From Poa pratensis (Eukaryota > Streptophyta > Magnoliopsida > Poales > Poaceae): DNA of 64,000 nt. The translations under genes were made by a program, and so were the position numbers. The notes below the pieces were generated by a model. The model was not told the origin of the DNA, made no database searches, and saw only the letters and a program-made list of their open reading frames with translations. The stretch is from the NCBI GenBank assembly GCA_947311845.1, contig CAMZMU010000111.1:27868084-27932083 (forward strand), in the 5' to 3' direction. Shown here piece by piece: positions 12,133-24,448 of the stretch (position 1 is the first letter of the stretch; each line of letters starts with the position of its first letter).

Positions 12133-12700
12133 CCAATGGAGCAGCGACACCTCACCATGATGTACCCCACCTAGGTATTACTCTATAGTTCACAGGTGTC
12201 AAATAATATACCACCAATGGAGCAGTGACAGCTCACCATGGTGAACCCACTTAGGTATTACTTTATAGTTCACAACTCTTAAATAATAAAATTAAGTATG
12301 AAAAAATTATGCTTGATATATACACATGTTTTGCAAATACTAAACTCTCTAGCCTATCCTTGGTCTCACATTCCTCCAATGTAGCAGCGACACCTCATCA
12401 CTGTGATCCCTACTTACCTCTTATTTTATAGTTCAAACTCTCCAACATTATGAAAAAAATTATGTTTGATATATACACATGTTTTAGAGATACGAAGCTC
12501 TCTAAAATTGGTGCCCTCTCTCCTTGCCCGCACATATCATTGGTGCCCTCTCTCCTTGCCCGCACATATCCTCCAGTGGAGCAGTAAAACTACCACACCA
12601 TGGTGGACCCCACTAAGCTCTTATTTTATAGTTCACCACCCACGAATATTAAAGTTAAGTATGATTCTTTTATATACACATATTCTATACCTATCTACCA
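12133..12700. repeat. Degenerate tandem array, four units
   Basis: Blocks beginning CCAATGGAGCAG (or a close variant), then CTCACCATG.TG, and ending TTTATAGTTCA, start near 12133, 12213, 12376 and 12572. Spacing is irregular (80-196 bp). The later units also share GATATATACACATGTTTT. Inside the array a perfect 32-bp tandem repeat sits at 12507-12570. I do not recognise the family. Confidence 0.7.
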
Positions 12701-12730
12701 AATTTACGTCGAAATAATGGTATTCCCAAT

Positions 12731-15700
12731 TGGAAGGTCTCTCTGACGCAGAAGAGTGGTAGACTTATTCTCATTGATTCCACCTTAACAGCCACGACAA
12801 TTTATCCACTGCTAGCCCTGGACCTTCCTCCTTGGTTCTTGGAGAGAGTCGACAAAATTCTGCGGGGCTTTTTTTGAGCTGGCAAAGATGACGCAAGGGG
12901 TGGTGTGAGGACCCCGGATTAGATATCCGAGATGCTCGTTATGTTTCCTGCAACAACCCGTGATCAGTCTGTTGCTGCACATAACTAGAATTGGCATCAC
13001 AGATCACCCATAAATACCGAATAACATACTTACGTGATTGAAGCCATAAGTTTCAACAGGTACTTGCAGCGGAATCACCAAACAACGTGGAGCCCAAGTC
13101 ATTGACCTTAACCCTACAGGCAGCTGACTGGGAAGCGCCCTAGTTCGCAAAGACGCCAGTGAACCCTTCTTCTTGGACTGCTCTCCTTCTAAGAATCTGG
13201 CTAAGACAATAGCCAGGGACGAAACCAATATGAGTACATTGGATTGTACTCGCAAACTACCCCAACTTGAGTAAGCACTAGCTTTTATTTCTTAAAAACT
13301 TTTATTTGAAAACTCTCAAATCTTTTACTGGAAAAGGTGTGAGAAGAAGTTTATAACCATCCTTTAAGAAAACACCATTTTAGCTGTTTCTCCGGAACTC
13401 CTCCGGTATCCAACCATAACCTGATTATGGTCCAAAAACCCATCACCACCGCGTACCAACTCATTGGTACAGGTGGGAAATAACCCTTTCCAAGTCAAAT
13501 TCCTCAACACAATCCAGAGTTTGCAAAACTTTGCACATGGCCTTAGTAGTTCTTCCCAACTGTCCATATCCGAGGACTCGGCTATTCGAATAGTTTTACC
13601 CTCTGCAGAGGTAGTACGCTTTTCCCACACCCATCCGGTCACTCATCGTGTCAGCCACGTCCCGCCATACCAGAGGTATGCGAAGTTGAGTTCCCGGCCA
13701 TAGCCTGTCCTTTGCTCATGCTAGTATAGGACCCTGCCGCTACGACACTTTCCACCGACACTCAAATCCTCAGAAACTAAGTGTGGGGACTCGTAGTTCT
13801 GCCCGGCGGACCCAAGGGAGCCCTTCAATCCTCTTCCTCCAAACACGTCCATACCGGCTTCCGGTAGACCAACACTGAAGAGGACCCAGGTCAGGGGGTA
13901 GGTCCTCAGACCATCCCCTCATGGAACGAGGTGATCCTCGTTGTTGAGGTATCCAGTACTAACACGAGCAAATTATATGACTATGCCCTTGCCCATATGT
14001 GGGTAAATGTGGTCGCACAGATTCTTGGCTGGGGACGTAAGTACCAGGACACAATGTGCATTTTTCCTTCCAGAAACAACACCAAACTCTGTTTATCCAC
14101 CTTCATACCGACCTTTCGGTACTGCATCTTCACCCAAGTATTTTTAAAAGAGTTTTGAATAAATATTGTTTTCCCATCCTATAGTTGTAGATAACTAACT
14201 TATATTTCTACATAAAGTGGCAAAATAGTTTTTCAAAAACTTTTGAAAAGGTTTTCACAATCATTTCCCATTTCCATAGCCCAAAATACTTTTGACCAAA
14301 ACTTGGGTGGTTCGTAACCCCACCAAAAGATTTTTATAGAAGGCTTTTGAGTAAAACAAATTCATTTAGAAACCATTGTATACCACTACACCTCTATATC
14401 GGGTGTCTCAATAATATACTTGTATTTTGGAAAAAGGGTTTTCAAAATCATAGTTTTCGTGGCAAACACCACATAAATCATTTATGCTACTTATAAGTAA
14501 AACAGGTAATCAAAATAGATGTATAAAGATGCAAGCTCAGTGAAGTAGCTTGCCTGGTTTCAGGATAATGTCCCTGGACTTCTCCTTGTTGATCAATATA
14601 ATAAGAAAATCCAATCCTTCCTCGATCAATTCTCTCCGAAAACCACTCCGATAGCGTTATTATCTAGCGTCGCAAACAGGGAAATAAACAACAATCAATA
14701 CACCACACAAAACCACAGTGGTGCACAAACAAATAACAACCACAAGCATCAAACTAATTATTCAAGCGACAAACTAGGATCTAAGCTTACAAGGGCCTTA
14801 TACTAATACATGCTAGGTGCCTAGATCACAAAGCTATCTTAAGCAAGGATGAACAACAAGCACTTTTATCTAAACAGGAAATACTTCCCCACAACACAAC
14901 CACTCAATCTTCAACAGAGAAAACACCCACTCACATCTAGTAGATAAAAGGCTATTGGAACTAGACTTATGATTGAGAAACCTATTCTTCAATCAATATG
15001 CAATGGAAATCAGTGGGTGTTCCACTACCATAACAAGGCATTAAGAGGTTAAATATCCTCTGGCTACAATAGGAAGCTTACTAAAACAACAACACAACAT
15101 AGGGCTACTCGTGCTAGTGAGTCCTAAATAATTATAACTATTCCCCCAACTAAACATGCTTTGCTAAGGATCAAAAATAGGTAACAAGGGTGACATGCTA
15201 CAATATCAGTAGCTAAGAAATGCTACTGATGTTGAAGCAATGTTTTCCAAAAATCAAACCACTCCAGGAATTTCATCCACAACCAATTCCTAAACACTAG
15301 GAATATTCTAGGAAATAACTACACTAGTAGTATTACTCTTAAATAAACATATGCAACACCAACCTTTCTAACATGCTATTTAAACCAGTAGCAATATGAC
15401 ATGCCACTGATGATCTAGCAATACTAACTAAATCAAACGTCACACTAAAGATTTTCTACTCAAACAAGTCCTATTAACTAGGAGAATCTAGGAAAATACT
15501 ACCCTAGTAATATTAACAATAGATAGCTAAATGCAATACTAAACTTTTTTCCAAAATGCTATAGTACAGAGCTAACACACTCCTAGTAGCTAGTATCACA
15601 CTTATACATGCTAGAAAACACAAAAGAGATACTAACATACCCTATATAGTTAAATAAAACTATAAACATTAATTAACAGAAAAGCACTAAAACTAGTTAT

Positions 15701-18700
15701 GCACACCAAAAATAATCTATAGCCCTAAAAATCACACCAGGCTAGGATTAGGTACTACTAATCATACAGAAGATCACACAAGTGGATTCATACCAAAATT
15801 CATCACCAAATAATTTACAAAAATCCTAGAAAAGCTCTCTGGTCATTCACCAAAATGGATGCCATTTTATTTAGGAAGCTTATTTTCATAAGAGGCAAAT
15901 TTCTACGGCTAGGTAATGTGAAGAGCTTTCTAAAACATTTTGATTCACAAATTTTTGAGTAACCAAACCCAAGTTATTAAGAAAACAGTGTTTCAGATCA
16001 GTGATAAGAAAACATTTATCAAACCTACAATAAATCATATTTTTCAGATCTGCAAGTTTCACACGTCTCTAAACTTATAACATTACTACTGTGATTTTTG
16101 GTTTGGCCAGACTCCAACTAAAACTATTTTAAATGGATTGAAACTAAAGGTCCAGAAATAGATCTATAAGGAAATAAATAAACAACCTAAAAAAAAACCA
16201 TCGGGCTGGATCTGGCTGAAGATGGGCCGTGCAGTGTGGAGAGAGACCCAGCTCGCGGCCCACGTAGGCGAGCGAAGCGGTACCGGGCCACTTCTTCTTC
16301 CTCGACGCGAACAGGGACGAAGCACGGCAGGAGCACGGCGGCGACGGCATCGACGGCTCCGGCGATCCTAAAGGGAAATGGGGGTGTCCATGAGAGAGAA
16401 CACGGCAAGGGGAGCACAGAGGTACAACAATGGCGCGGAATGGTGGCCTGTGCCCACCGCGAGCTTGCTCGCATGTCTGCGGCCGGAGAAGAAAGGGAAA
16501 AGCTTGATGGCGACGATTTCTTGCTCCATTCTTCGATTCTTCGCGCAGGGAGGGAGAGGGCGATACGGCGAAGCTTCTGGGGCTCTTGGATTTGATCGGG
16601 AGGGCTTGAATCGAGGGCGAGGCGCTACGGCGAGCTCGACCACCCGCGGCTGGGGTTCCGGGTTGAGGAAGAAAATGAGAGAGGGAGCACGAGTGGCAAG
16701 TGAGCGAGTGGGGGAGCAGAGGAGTGGCGTGCGGTGCTCTTATCTCCTCCTCCGCAGCAAGGAGGGAGGGGGCCACGGTGGAGTGATCGCGGCAACCACG
16801 GCAAGGAGCACGGTGGCAGAGGAGGCAGTGGAGTGGCGTGCTTCTTATCCTCCCAGGGCGAGGCGTGAGGCAGGGGTTCCTGCGGCGTTGACATGGCGCG
16901 GGGACACGGCGACGACGGCGGGAGGAGCACGGCAACATCGGCGAGGGAGCACGGCACCGTGCCATGTTGCACTGATGCTACAGGAGGTCAAAGAAGATCT
17001 TGCAAAACGCCCCCTGGAATTCTTTTTCCCATTACAGATTAGTCCTTTCCTTCTTTTCTTTTATTCCTTTTTTTTTAAAACCAGTAGGTTTTAGGGATTT
17101 TATTTGGGGCATTTAAACATTTTTAAAAATTCTGAGAATATTTGGGTAGCCTCCCATATACATGAGGAAGCTCCTCAAAATTTGGTTTTTGAAAATAAAA
17201 TGTTTTGAGAAATATTTGTCCATATGATTGAAATAAGTCATTTTGGTAATTAATAATTTGATACTCCTTTGATATTTAAAACCAGGGATAAAATATGGTT
17301 TTGAACCTTTGGAACTTCTCTGACAAATATGAACTTCAAAATAATTTATATTTTCATAGAGAAAACATTTGTTTTGAGGAAATAGAGAATTTGGGAGGGA
17401 AATTATTTATGAAGGTCATTTTTAACTCATGACCTTCATTTCCTTTTTAATAAACGAAAAGAGGGGTTTGCTTTAAATTGAAAAGTAGGTTTACTTGAGG
17501 AGGGAGTGATATGAAGTGGGGATGATTATTAGTTCATCTCACTCCTAGAATCTTGATAAAGAAGATATAATTATCTTCAGAGAATAGAGGAATAGATAGA
17601 GAGGGAATTTCAATAAGATCATTTCCATTAATTTAGGACTTTAACTTAGGTTTGAATAATGTTAGAGGATTTGTTTTTTAATCAGTCACACTCCCAATTG
17701 GTTGTCCAATATGTTTTATTTTAGTATTAAGCACACTGAGGAATTTTATCCTCACAAGCAACAAACACAACGGTACCAATAACACAACAACATCAGCAAC
17801 AGAACAATGTCAACCACACAAACATGTCCACACAAATCAAACAACAAGAATCAAACATACCACCTTAAAAAAAATGATCACACTCAATTATGACAAGATG
17901 TTGTTTAGGAAATATCTCCTTTCATAACTTAATAATTTTCAAAAGGTTTGATAAAGGGGGATATGTGGGTTAATATATTTCCCACTAGTATTCCTTTTCA
18001 AAATGGAGTTGAAACATAGGAGGTTACAAAAATAGGAATTGTAAAATATCAAGGTTGAAGAATAGATGGGAGATAACATGTGAATCTCCATATTTTTGGA
18101 GACACATAATTTTGGAAATACTTTTACTGTCTCCATCTAAAGGGTATTTTATTTGTTGCTAAAACCAAATCATTATTGAAATAGATTTTCGGCCAACATA
18201 AGAACGGAAAAGACATATGGAATATATTCTTGTCATAACATGATCACCAGAGTTTTAAATATATTTTTACTTAGGTTGATTTCTTGGGTTGACATTTACT
18301 AGTCAAACCATCACAACCATCAAGTCACACAAGGTCAAACAGAACAATATAAGGGAAAACACAATCATTTGTGAAATAATTCAAAAAGTTTTTGTTGGTT
18401 CTGAATTTTGGGTCTTATTTACTCGTATTATAAATTTGGGATGTTACAGGTGGTCAATGTGCTGTGGCTTGGAAAGCTGTGTGTACTCCGAAAGAATTCG
18501 GCGGATTGGGGATTAAAAACCTGAAGTTTTTGAACTGGGCTCTACGCATTAGGTGGAGGTGGCTTGAACTAGCTGATGAAGGGAGGCCGTGGCAAGGCCT
18601 GCACTTCTCGATTCACCCAGAAGCTGAGGCTATGTTTAGAGCAGCGGTGCAGTGTGTCGCAGGCAATGGCAGATGGCTGCGTTTTTGGCTTGACCCTTGG

Positions 18701-19600
18701 TTGAATGGCTATTCGGCGCAACAGCTGGCCCCGACGCTTTGGCAATCAGTCAAGACGAATGCGAAGGTTGTATCAGTTGCTGAGGCACGACTCAACAACA
18801 GCTGGGTCGGTGCAATCCGTGGGACACTCTCGGTCCAAGCAGTGGTGGAGTTCTTGGGCCTTTGGGAGGCAGTACAGGCGCAGGTGCCGACTGCCGACGA
18901 GGACTTGGTGCGATGGTGACTGACTGCATCCGGTAGGTACACGGCGAAGTCTGCATATGCGTCTTTCTTCTTTGGCAGGGAGGAGACGCCGTGCGCCAGG
19001 GCACTCTGGTCGGCTGGTGCACCGTTACTCCACAAGATCCACATGTGGTTGGCCCTCAAGAACAGGCTGTGGACGGCGGACAGATTGACACGGCGGGGGC
19101 TTCGACATCCTCCTGTTTGCCCCCTTTGCTGCCAGGCACAGGAGGACGGCGTCCATCTGCTGTTGCGGTGCGTGTTTGCAAGGGAGGTCTGGTTTGGTAT
19201 CCTCCAGGGAGTCAATTTGCACAGGTTCACGCCGGTGCCGGACTCGACGCCTTCTTCTTGGTGGTGTGCTGTCGAAACTGCGGTGCCCCGTAAGGACAAG
19301 AAGAAGATTAACGCACTGATCATCCTCACGGCACGAGCAATTTGGCTCGAGAGGAACAGCAGGGTCTTCGACAAGATCACTTCGCCACCCTCTGTGGTTT
19401 GTGGGCGCATCAAGGAGGAGTTCCATTTGTGGCGGTTAGCAGGTTTAGGCGGGAGAGCGAGAGGGATTGGCTGATGTGTTTTTGCTGTGTGGTTCGAGCC
19501 ATGCCGCCTGTGGCAGGGGCTCGGGATGTATACTCTCTGTAATTGACTGTGCTTTCTATCTTAATAAGAAAGACACGCGATTCTCGCGCGTGTTCTGGAA
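12731..19600 (+). mobile_element. 5'-truncated LINE, split by a solo LTR
   Basis: Two pieces, 12731-12903 and 18449-~19600, join in frame across the inserted LTR. The left piece encodes the end of the reverse transcriptase (KSGRLILIDSTLTA, LPPWFLERVDKILRG). The right piece continues VAWKAVCTPKEFGGLGIKNL and includes a zf-RVT domain (KIHMWLALKNRL, CPLCCQAQEDGVHLLLRC). In-frame stops replace FFW (TGA in the left piece) and W-R-L (TGA near 18917), so it is dead. The 3' end at ~19540-19605 has the typical LINE tail, TCTTAATAAGAAAGACACGC followed by an A-rich run. The insert's TSD, GGTGG, is part of the LINE codons GGT GGT. The 5' end and the LINE's own TSD were not found. Confidence 0.85.
12904..18448. 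mobile_element. Putative 5.5-kb solo LTR inside the LINE
   Basis: The block begins TGTGAGGACC and ends GGGATGTTACA. It is flanked by the 5-bp direct repeat GGTGG at 12899-12903 and 18449-18453, and removing it restores the LINE reading frame. These are the hallmarks of an LTR-type insertion. By eye I find no internal copy of either terminus and no gag or pol, so a solo LTR of a family with very long LTRs fits best; a short non-autonomous element with unrecognised LTRs is the alternative. It is AT-rich except for a GC-rich patch at ~16200-16980, whose overlapping open frames on both strands look non-coding. I cannot name the family. Confidence 0.75.
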
Positions 19601-19605
19601 AAAAA

Positions 19606-19951
19606 GAAAGTTGTGGTTGTGAAAAAGTAAAATAGCTGCATTTCCCCTCAAAATTTCTCTTTTTTTGTGTAGACCAAAATAAAAAATATTTTTTTACAAA
19701 ACTTTTAGAGTACGTACAAAACGTACACATGGTTGTATGCTTTATTTAGAAAAAACTGAAACCTAGACATGCCATTTCGATATTTTTTAAAGGATAAATG
19801 GTGAGTTCGAAGCTACTGACACTTTTCGACAACTCTGTCCCTTATCATTTCTCTGCCGCCAGCGCCCACCATAGCGTAGCGCAGTATGTGCCACGCGGCA
19901 CCATTTCTCTCCCTCCGCTTACCTCAAGCCGTATTCTACCAAAAACAGTTG
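19606..19951. other. Short spacer between LINE and LTR retrotransposon
   Basis: No coding sequence or recognised repeat. The last five bases (AGTTG, 19947-19951) are the left target-site duplication of the next element. Confidence 0.6.
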
Positions 19952-20767
19952 TGTTCATGGTGTAATTTGGCTAGCAAGTTCGTATGATAGGCCAAATTAA
20001 TTTGGTGGTTTATCAAGCTAATCAGTTGGTATTTTGTTTTAGAATTGCATCAGGAATTCACATCGACAAGAATCTACGTGGGACAACTCCTATGCAAATT
20101 CAGAGACACGCTGCTTGCTAGGACATGTCCTAAGAAGGATCTGATGCCAGCCAGACTGAAGTTTCAGGCTCGTGAAGGCTATAACGCAAAGAACCATGCG
20201 ACAAGGAAAATATCATTTGCTGAACGATGGTGCTCGAGACGTGATCTCAATTAGCTGGTATGACAAGATCTGTGGCCGGATATTTTAATATATTCCTTGT
20301 AGAGTCAAACGTATTTGTACGTGAGGCTGGCTTAGGCTTTGGACCTGCTACGTATTATTCCAGATTACCTAGCTTATTTGGAAGGCGTGGATTTGTACAA
20401 GCTGACCGAGTCAAGGAAGGATATCTCCTGATCGGTTTACGCCTTTAGAGTTTTAGTCCTGTACGCCAAGTCCTGCGTGCCTTAAATATTAAGGTCCTGG
20501 CCGATTGATGAGAAAAACCAATCGCTATTCAACAAACAACAAATCTACTTTCACGTACCTTTTTATCGTATCTTTTTTACTTATTGTTTCTTCCTGCCGA
20601 GCTCTACCAGCTAGGGTTCGGTCGATCTTTGCCGTTTTGCACTGAAAAACGGTCGTCCCTCCTCCACGAAAGCGAGGGATCTTTGTTGCTTTGCTCGGAA
20701 AGCAATCGGTTCGTCGTCACGAAAGTACGACGGTTATCGTGGTGCTGTGCAATTTTGCGTGGCAACA
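19952..20767 (+). repeat. 5' LTR
   Basis: This LTR begins TGTTCATGG and ends GGCAACA. It should carry the element's promoter. The two short ORFs inside are identical in the 3' LTR and are not believed to be genes. Confidence 0.93.
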
Positions 20768-20770
20768 CAA

Positions 20771-20790
20771 TTGGCGACTCCGCTGGGGAC
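20771..20790 (+). promoter_or_regulatory. Candidate primer-binding site
   Basis: Three bases after the 5' LTR the sequence reads TTGGCGACTCCGCTGGGGAC. It starts with the TGG complementary to a tRNA CCA end, in the place expected for a minus-strand primer site. I could not assign the tRNA with confidence. Confidence 0.6.
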
Positions 20791-20809
20791 GAAGAACAAG
20801 AACATACAC

Positions 20810-23800
20810 ATGATGAACACCGTCATCAAGAACGGCAGCGACGTCGACCCCGACATCACCATCGCCGTTACCCTCGACGATCTGTCAGAAGAGGATCGGC
20901 GCAAGTTTGAACGGGAGCTTGATGAAGAGATGGCTGAGGTGATGAAACTGAAGTTGGCTGGATACCAGAAGACCAGGAACGGCGTCGTCAAAAAGGTAGC
21001 TACGCCGAGACCTTCCGATTTACTCGGCGCTGAGGTAAAAAAGCCAACTGATGAAATTGCTAATCTTATTGATGTGTCCGTGGCTAGTAAACTTAGTGCT
21101 ATAGATAATATATTTTATGAATTTAAGGAGCAGCTAGAAACTAGTCTATCTCGTAAAATTCGTTCGTCAGTGCTGCAAGTCAACGATGAATATTCTAAAA
21201 CAAAGCTGATGCCTTTGGAGAACCGTGGATTTATTAATTTGCCTACACCTGATGCATCGGCTAATGTTGTCCAGCCTTACGTTCCTTTACCTGATTATCA
21301 AAGTGGCCGAAATTATATAAGTAGTTCGGCTAATCTTGAAAATAGTTTAGCTACTCATGCTCGTTCGTTAGTGCAAACTGATAATGAATATTCTGTGCAA
21401 AGGCCGATATCTGTAGAAAATAATGGATTCGTTACGTTGTCTAGTGATATTCACGTGCCTGGTGCATCGGCTAATGGTACGCAACCTCACGTTGCTTCGA
21501 ATAGTAATCAGGGTGGCTGGAAGTATGCTAGCACTTCGGCCAATACTTTTGTTTATACTGCTGCTCATCCTACTATTTTAACTTCGGTTGCACCAAATTA
21601 TCACAGCAATAACCGAAGTGCAATATTTAATTCTAATGTTGCACAGCAGCCTCACGTATTTTTAAGTGACGATCAAAGTGATGCAGGTGGCTGGAATTAT
21701 GTGAGCAGTCCGGCTAATAATTATATGTCTAGCGTAGCTGCTCCTACTATATCAACTTTGGTGCCACAAAATTATTACAGCGATAACCGAAGTGGAGCCT
21801 TTAATTCTAATTTGCAGCAAGTTAGTTATCAGATGGTAGCATACAATACACCACCGCTGCCGCATGTCGGTACCGGGGTTCCGTACGAGCCGGTACCCTA
21901 TTCATATGTTAGTGAATCTCCGTTGCAAACATCACATGCTCCAATTTCATTGCCGGAGATTTCACCGCGTGCTTGCGTTTCATCTATTCTACAAACAAGT
22001 TCTCTACAGCCCAATGAAAGTTTTAAGGATAAGCTTGCTAGTATATTTAGAGAATTTGGTTTAGAGCCTGAGGATAGAGCAAGTTCATATCAAAATCCAT
22101 ACCCTGATTATTTTGACTCCACGCAAGAAAACCGTGCTAAGGAAGTTAAACAATATAGCCGGTTTGCAGATAACAGGGAAAAAGAAAAGGATAACCAAAC
22201 GGTTAATGCTTTAGAATATGATGATTCGGCTAGTGAGGATGATGCTAACATAGGCGTAGCCGAGTGGGTTCAGTCGCCGAAGTCAAAACCTTTTGCATGT
22301 CCTGCTTTGAAACCTACACCTGCTAAAAGAGAGGAAATAAAATATACTTTTGACGTTAGCAAGTGTGATACGATTTTTGATATATTGCTGCAAGGAAGAT
22401 TAATTAGACTGAGAGAAGGTCATATTATTTCACCTCCAGGAGAATTGGGCAAAGGAGCTTACTGTAAGTTGCACAATTCGTTTTCTCACTCTACTAATGA
22501 TTGTGATGTGTTTCGACGACAGGTGCAATCGGCCATTAATGACGGACGATTGACATTTACGAAGAATACTAACACAAAACTCGATAGTGATTCTTCTCCT
22601 ATCAATGTGATTGAGTTTGACAAAAAGAAAGTACTTATTCGGTTGGATCAGACCGAATCTACTAAAGGGAAAAATGTTGTCATTGACAATAATGCTGCAC
22701 CGAGGATGATCAAACCAAAGAGCCCGGAAGTCGGATCGTGGAAAGTCAATGGGAAAAAGAGACAAGCTCCAAGACCGCAGCCGACAGCTAGCATGTTGTT
22801 GAGAAAATACACTTCATGTAAGGCCAACAATGTGTTCAATCGGCTTGGCGGCGTTAAGGGTCGAAGATCTCCTTCTGGACCTGGAGGTCATGAGCGATGG
22901 CGAAGAAATTTATATGACCAGCGTCAGTATTTTTCCATGCAGCCTGCATATTGGCGCCCTGCACCTCCAATATATTCACAATTCCTTCCGTGGAGTTTTA
23001 ATTCTTGGACGCCATACACTACACGGCCATCGGGTTATTTTCAGCCAGAGTGGGGTTCTTCAGGTCCTATGTACAGAGGACCATGGCAGGAAAAGAGAGC
23101 TCGGTTTGATCAGGGATTTAGGCCACGGGATGCCATTGTTATCCATGGTAATGGTGAGAGGTCAGCACCGGGAAGTTCAAAGCCACGTGGGAGACACAAC
23201 GCAGATGGCATAGTGCATAGAGGTGGTCGGAAGCTTGCATGGGTGCCGGTGAAGCATGCTGAGACTAAAGTTGTAAAAAATTCAGATGAGTCAGATGTGT
23301 TTCATGGTCCGAAGATTGCGGACAATCAATCAGCTGGAGTTGTTGAGAAGAGTCCAGGAAAAGGGAACGCTGGTGAGCTGAGAGATAATTATGTTCAGAG
23401 AAAAGATGCCAATACAGAAGCACGCATGGACACTACGTCTACTGCACCCTCCAGAACGAGTAAGAAAATTGAGTCAGCTAGCATGCATAGCGATCCAGTA
23501 ACAAGAGACAGCAGCTCATGTACATCTACTAGTTGGTCTCCAATTGTTTTTGGCTCGTTTGATCATTATGGGAATACAAGTACCAGTGGAAGCCAGAAGG
23601 GTGCAGCCGGAGGTGTACCTGATCAGCAGAAGAATATTTCGGCCAATGATAGAATATTTATCCCAGGGACTACAATACGTCAGTACAGGCCGAGAGACTC
23701 GGGGGGCAACAAAATTAAGACAGTCGCTCCAGGAACAAAACCAGGACCGCGGTGGTGCCCAATGGGACTCACGCACACTCAGAAGCGGCGTGTGCAGCGA

Positions 23801-24184
23801 CTGCGAGCTTTGGAAATAAAGGAGGAGATAGCCAAGAAGAAGTGCGATAAATTCAGTCGGGAGAAACGTATGGTGCCGACATGGAAGGTGAAGCACATCG
23901 TAGTGGAGGATGATGAAGCCGAAGATGATGCGACTGATGACTTCGTGGATGACCCGGCTGATGACCCCATAGACAGCACGATTGACGACCTCGCAAATGA
24001 CAGGGTTGATGACCTTGCAGATGACATGATTGTTGATGAGAGCTCAGAAAATAGCGGGGATATACCTACTGATATGCATGTTAATATGGTGTTCACGTTA
24101 CATGCTGAATTTCCTGTGGCCGAGACCGAAGTTGTAGAAAAGCAAGGGAGAAGTTATCCAAAGCTTTTGATGGGAAGTGTTTGA
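20810..24184 (+). CDS. Gag-like protein of the non-autonomous LTR retrotransposon
   Basis: One 1,124-codon open frame. I start it at the ATG at 20810, because the frame upstream is LTR sequence without an ATG. The N-terminus is charged (DDLSEEDRRKFERELDEEM). Residues ~100-430 are a low-complexity S/N/Y/P-rich region with loose repeats (YHSNNRS, YYSDNRS, ASANV, FNSN). At ~550-580 is YCKLHNSFSHSTNDCDVF followed by FRRQVQSAINDGRL, a zinc-knuckle-like block that I recall from gag regions of grass gypsy elements. The C-terminus has a run of D-rich short repeats (DDPADDP, DDLANDRVDDLADD). No protease or pol motifs follow. The intact length argues for recent activity or selection. The function is presumably particle formation and RNA packaging, inferred from the family. 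Confidence 0.85.
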   Translation: MMNTVIKNGSDVDPDITIAVTLDDLSEEDRRKFERELDEEMAEVMKLKLAGYQKTRNGVVKKVATPRPSDLLGAEVKKPTDEIANLIDVSVASKLSAIDNIFYEFKEQLETSLSRKIRSSVLQVNDEYSKTKLMPLENRGFINLPTPDASANVVQPYVPLPDYQSGRNYISSSANLENSLATHARSLVQTDNEYSVQRPISVENNGFVTLSSDIHVPGASANGTQPHVASNSNQGGWKYASTSANTFVYTAAHPTILTSVAPNYHSNNRSAIFNSNVAQQPHVFLSDDQSDAGGWNYVSSPANNYMSSVAAPTISTLVPQNYYSDNRSGAFNSNLQQVSYQMVAYNTPPLPHVGTGVPYEPVPYSYVSESPLQTSHAPISLPEISPRACVSSILQTSSLQPNESFKDKLASIFREFGLEPEDRASSYQNPYPDYFDSTQENRAKEVKQYSRFADNREKEKDNQTVNALEYDDSASEDDANIGVAEWVQSPKSKPFACPALKPTPAKREEIKYTFDVSKCDTIFDILLQGRLIRLREGHIISPPGELGKGAYCKLHNSFSHSTNDCDVFRRQVQSAINDGRLTFTKNTNTKLDSDSSPINVIEFDKKKVLIRLDQTESTKGKNVVIDNNAAPRMIKPKSPEVGSWKVNGKKRQAPRPQPTASMLLRKYTSCKANNVFNRLGGVKGRRSPSGPGGHERWRRNLYDQRQYFSMQPAYWRPAPPIYSQFLPWSFNSWTPYTTRPSGYFQPEWGSSGPMYRGPWQEKRARFDQGFRPRDAIVIHGNGERSAPGSSKPRGRHNADGIVHRGGRKLAWVPVKHAETKVVKNSDESDVFHGPKIADNQSAGVVEKSPGKGNAGELRDNYVQRKDANTEARMDTTSTAPSRTSKKIESASMHSDPVTRDSSSCTSTSWSPIVFGSFDHYGNTSTSGSQKGAAGGVPDQQKNISANDRIFIPGTTIRQYRPRDSGGNKIKTVAPGTKPGPRWCPMGLTHTQKRRVQRLRALEIKEEIAKKKCDKFSREKRMVPTWKVKHIVVEDDEAEDDATDDFVDDPADDPIDSTIDDLANDRVDDLADDMIVDESSENSGDIPTDMHVNMVFTLHAEFPVAETEVVEKQGRSYPKLLMGSV

Positions 24185-24448
24185 AAGAATATTATCCTAG
24201 CATGTGCAACGACACTTGATGGTGCTATGGCCGATATATTATTCAAAATATCGCCCTAAGAAAATTTGGTCTATGAGATATTTGCACATCGCCCTAATCA
24301 GAAAATTTGGTCTATGAGATATTTTGACCGATGTGTTCTTTTTGACATCGCCCTAAGGTTATATGGCCGGTGAAGAAGTCAACATCGTCCAAAGGTACTG
24401 TAATGATGTTTTTGGTGAATATAATTGTACCAAAAACAGGTGGGCATG

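Noticed and set aside
16144..17094. Long overlapping ORFs on both strands (up to 273 codons)
   Set aside because: They lie in a GC-rich patch of the putative solo LTR, overlap each other, and show no family motifs. High GC keeps stops rare.
20747..20809. Upstream extension of the gag-like ORF
   Set aside because: The extra codons are LTR end and primer-binding site with no ATG; 20810 is the first ATG in frame.
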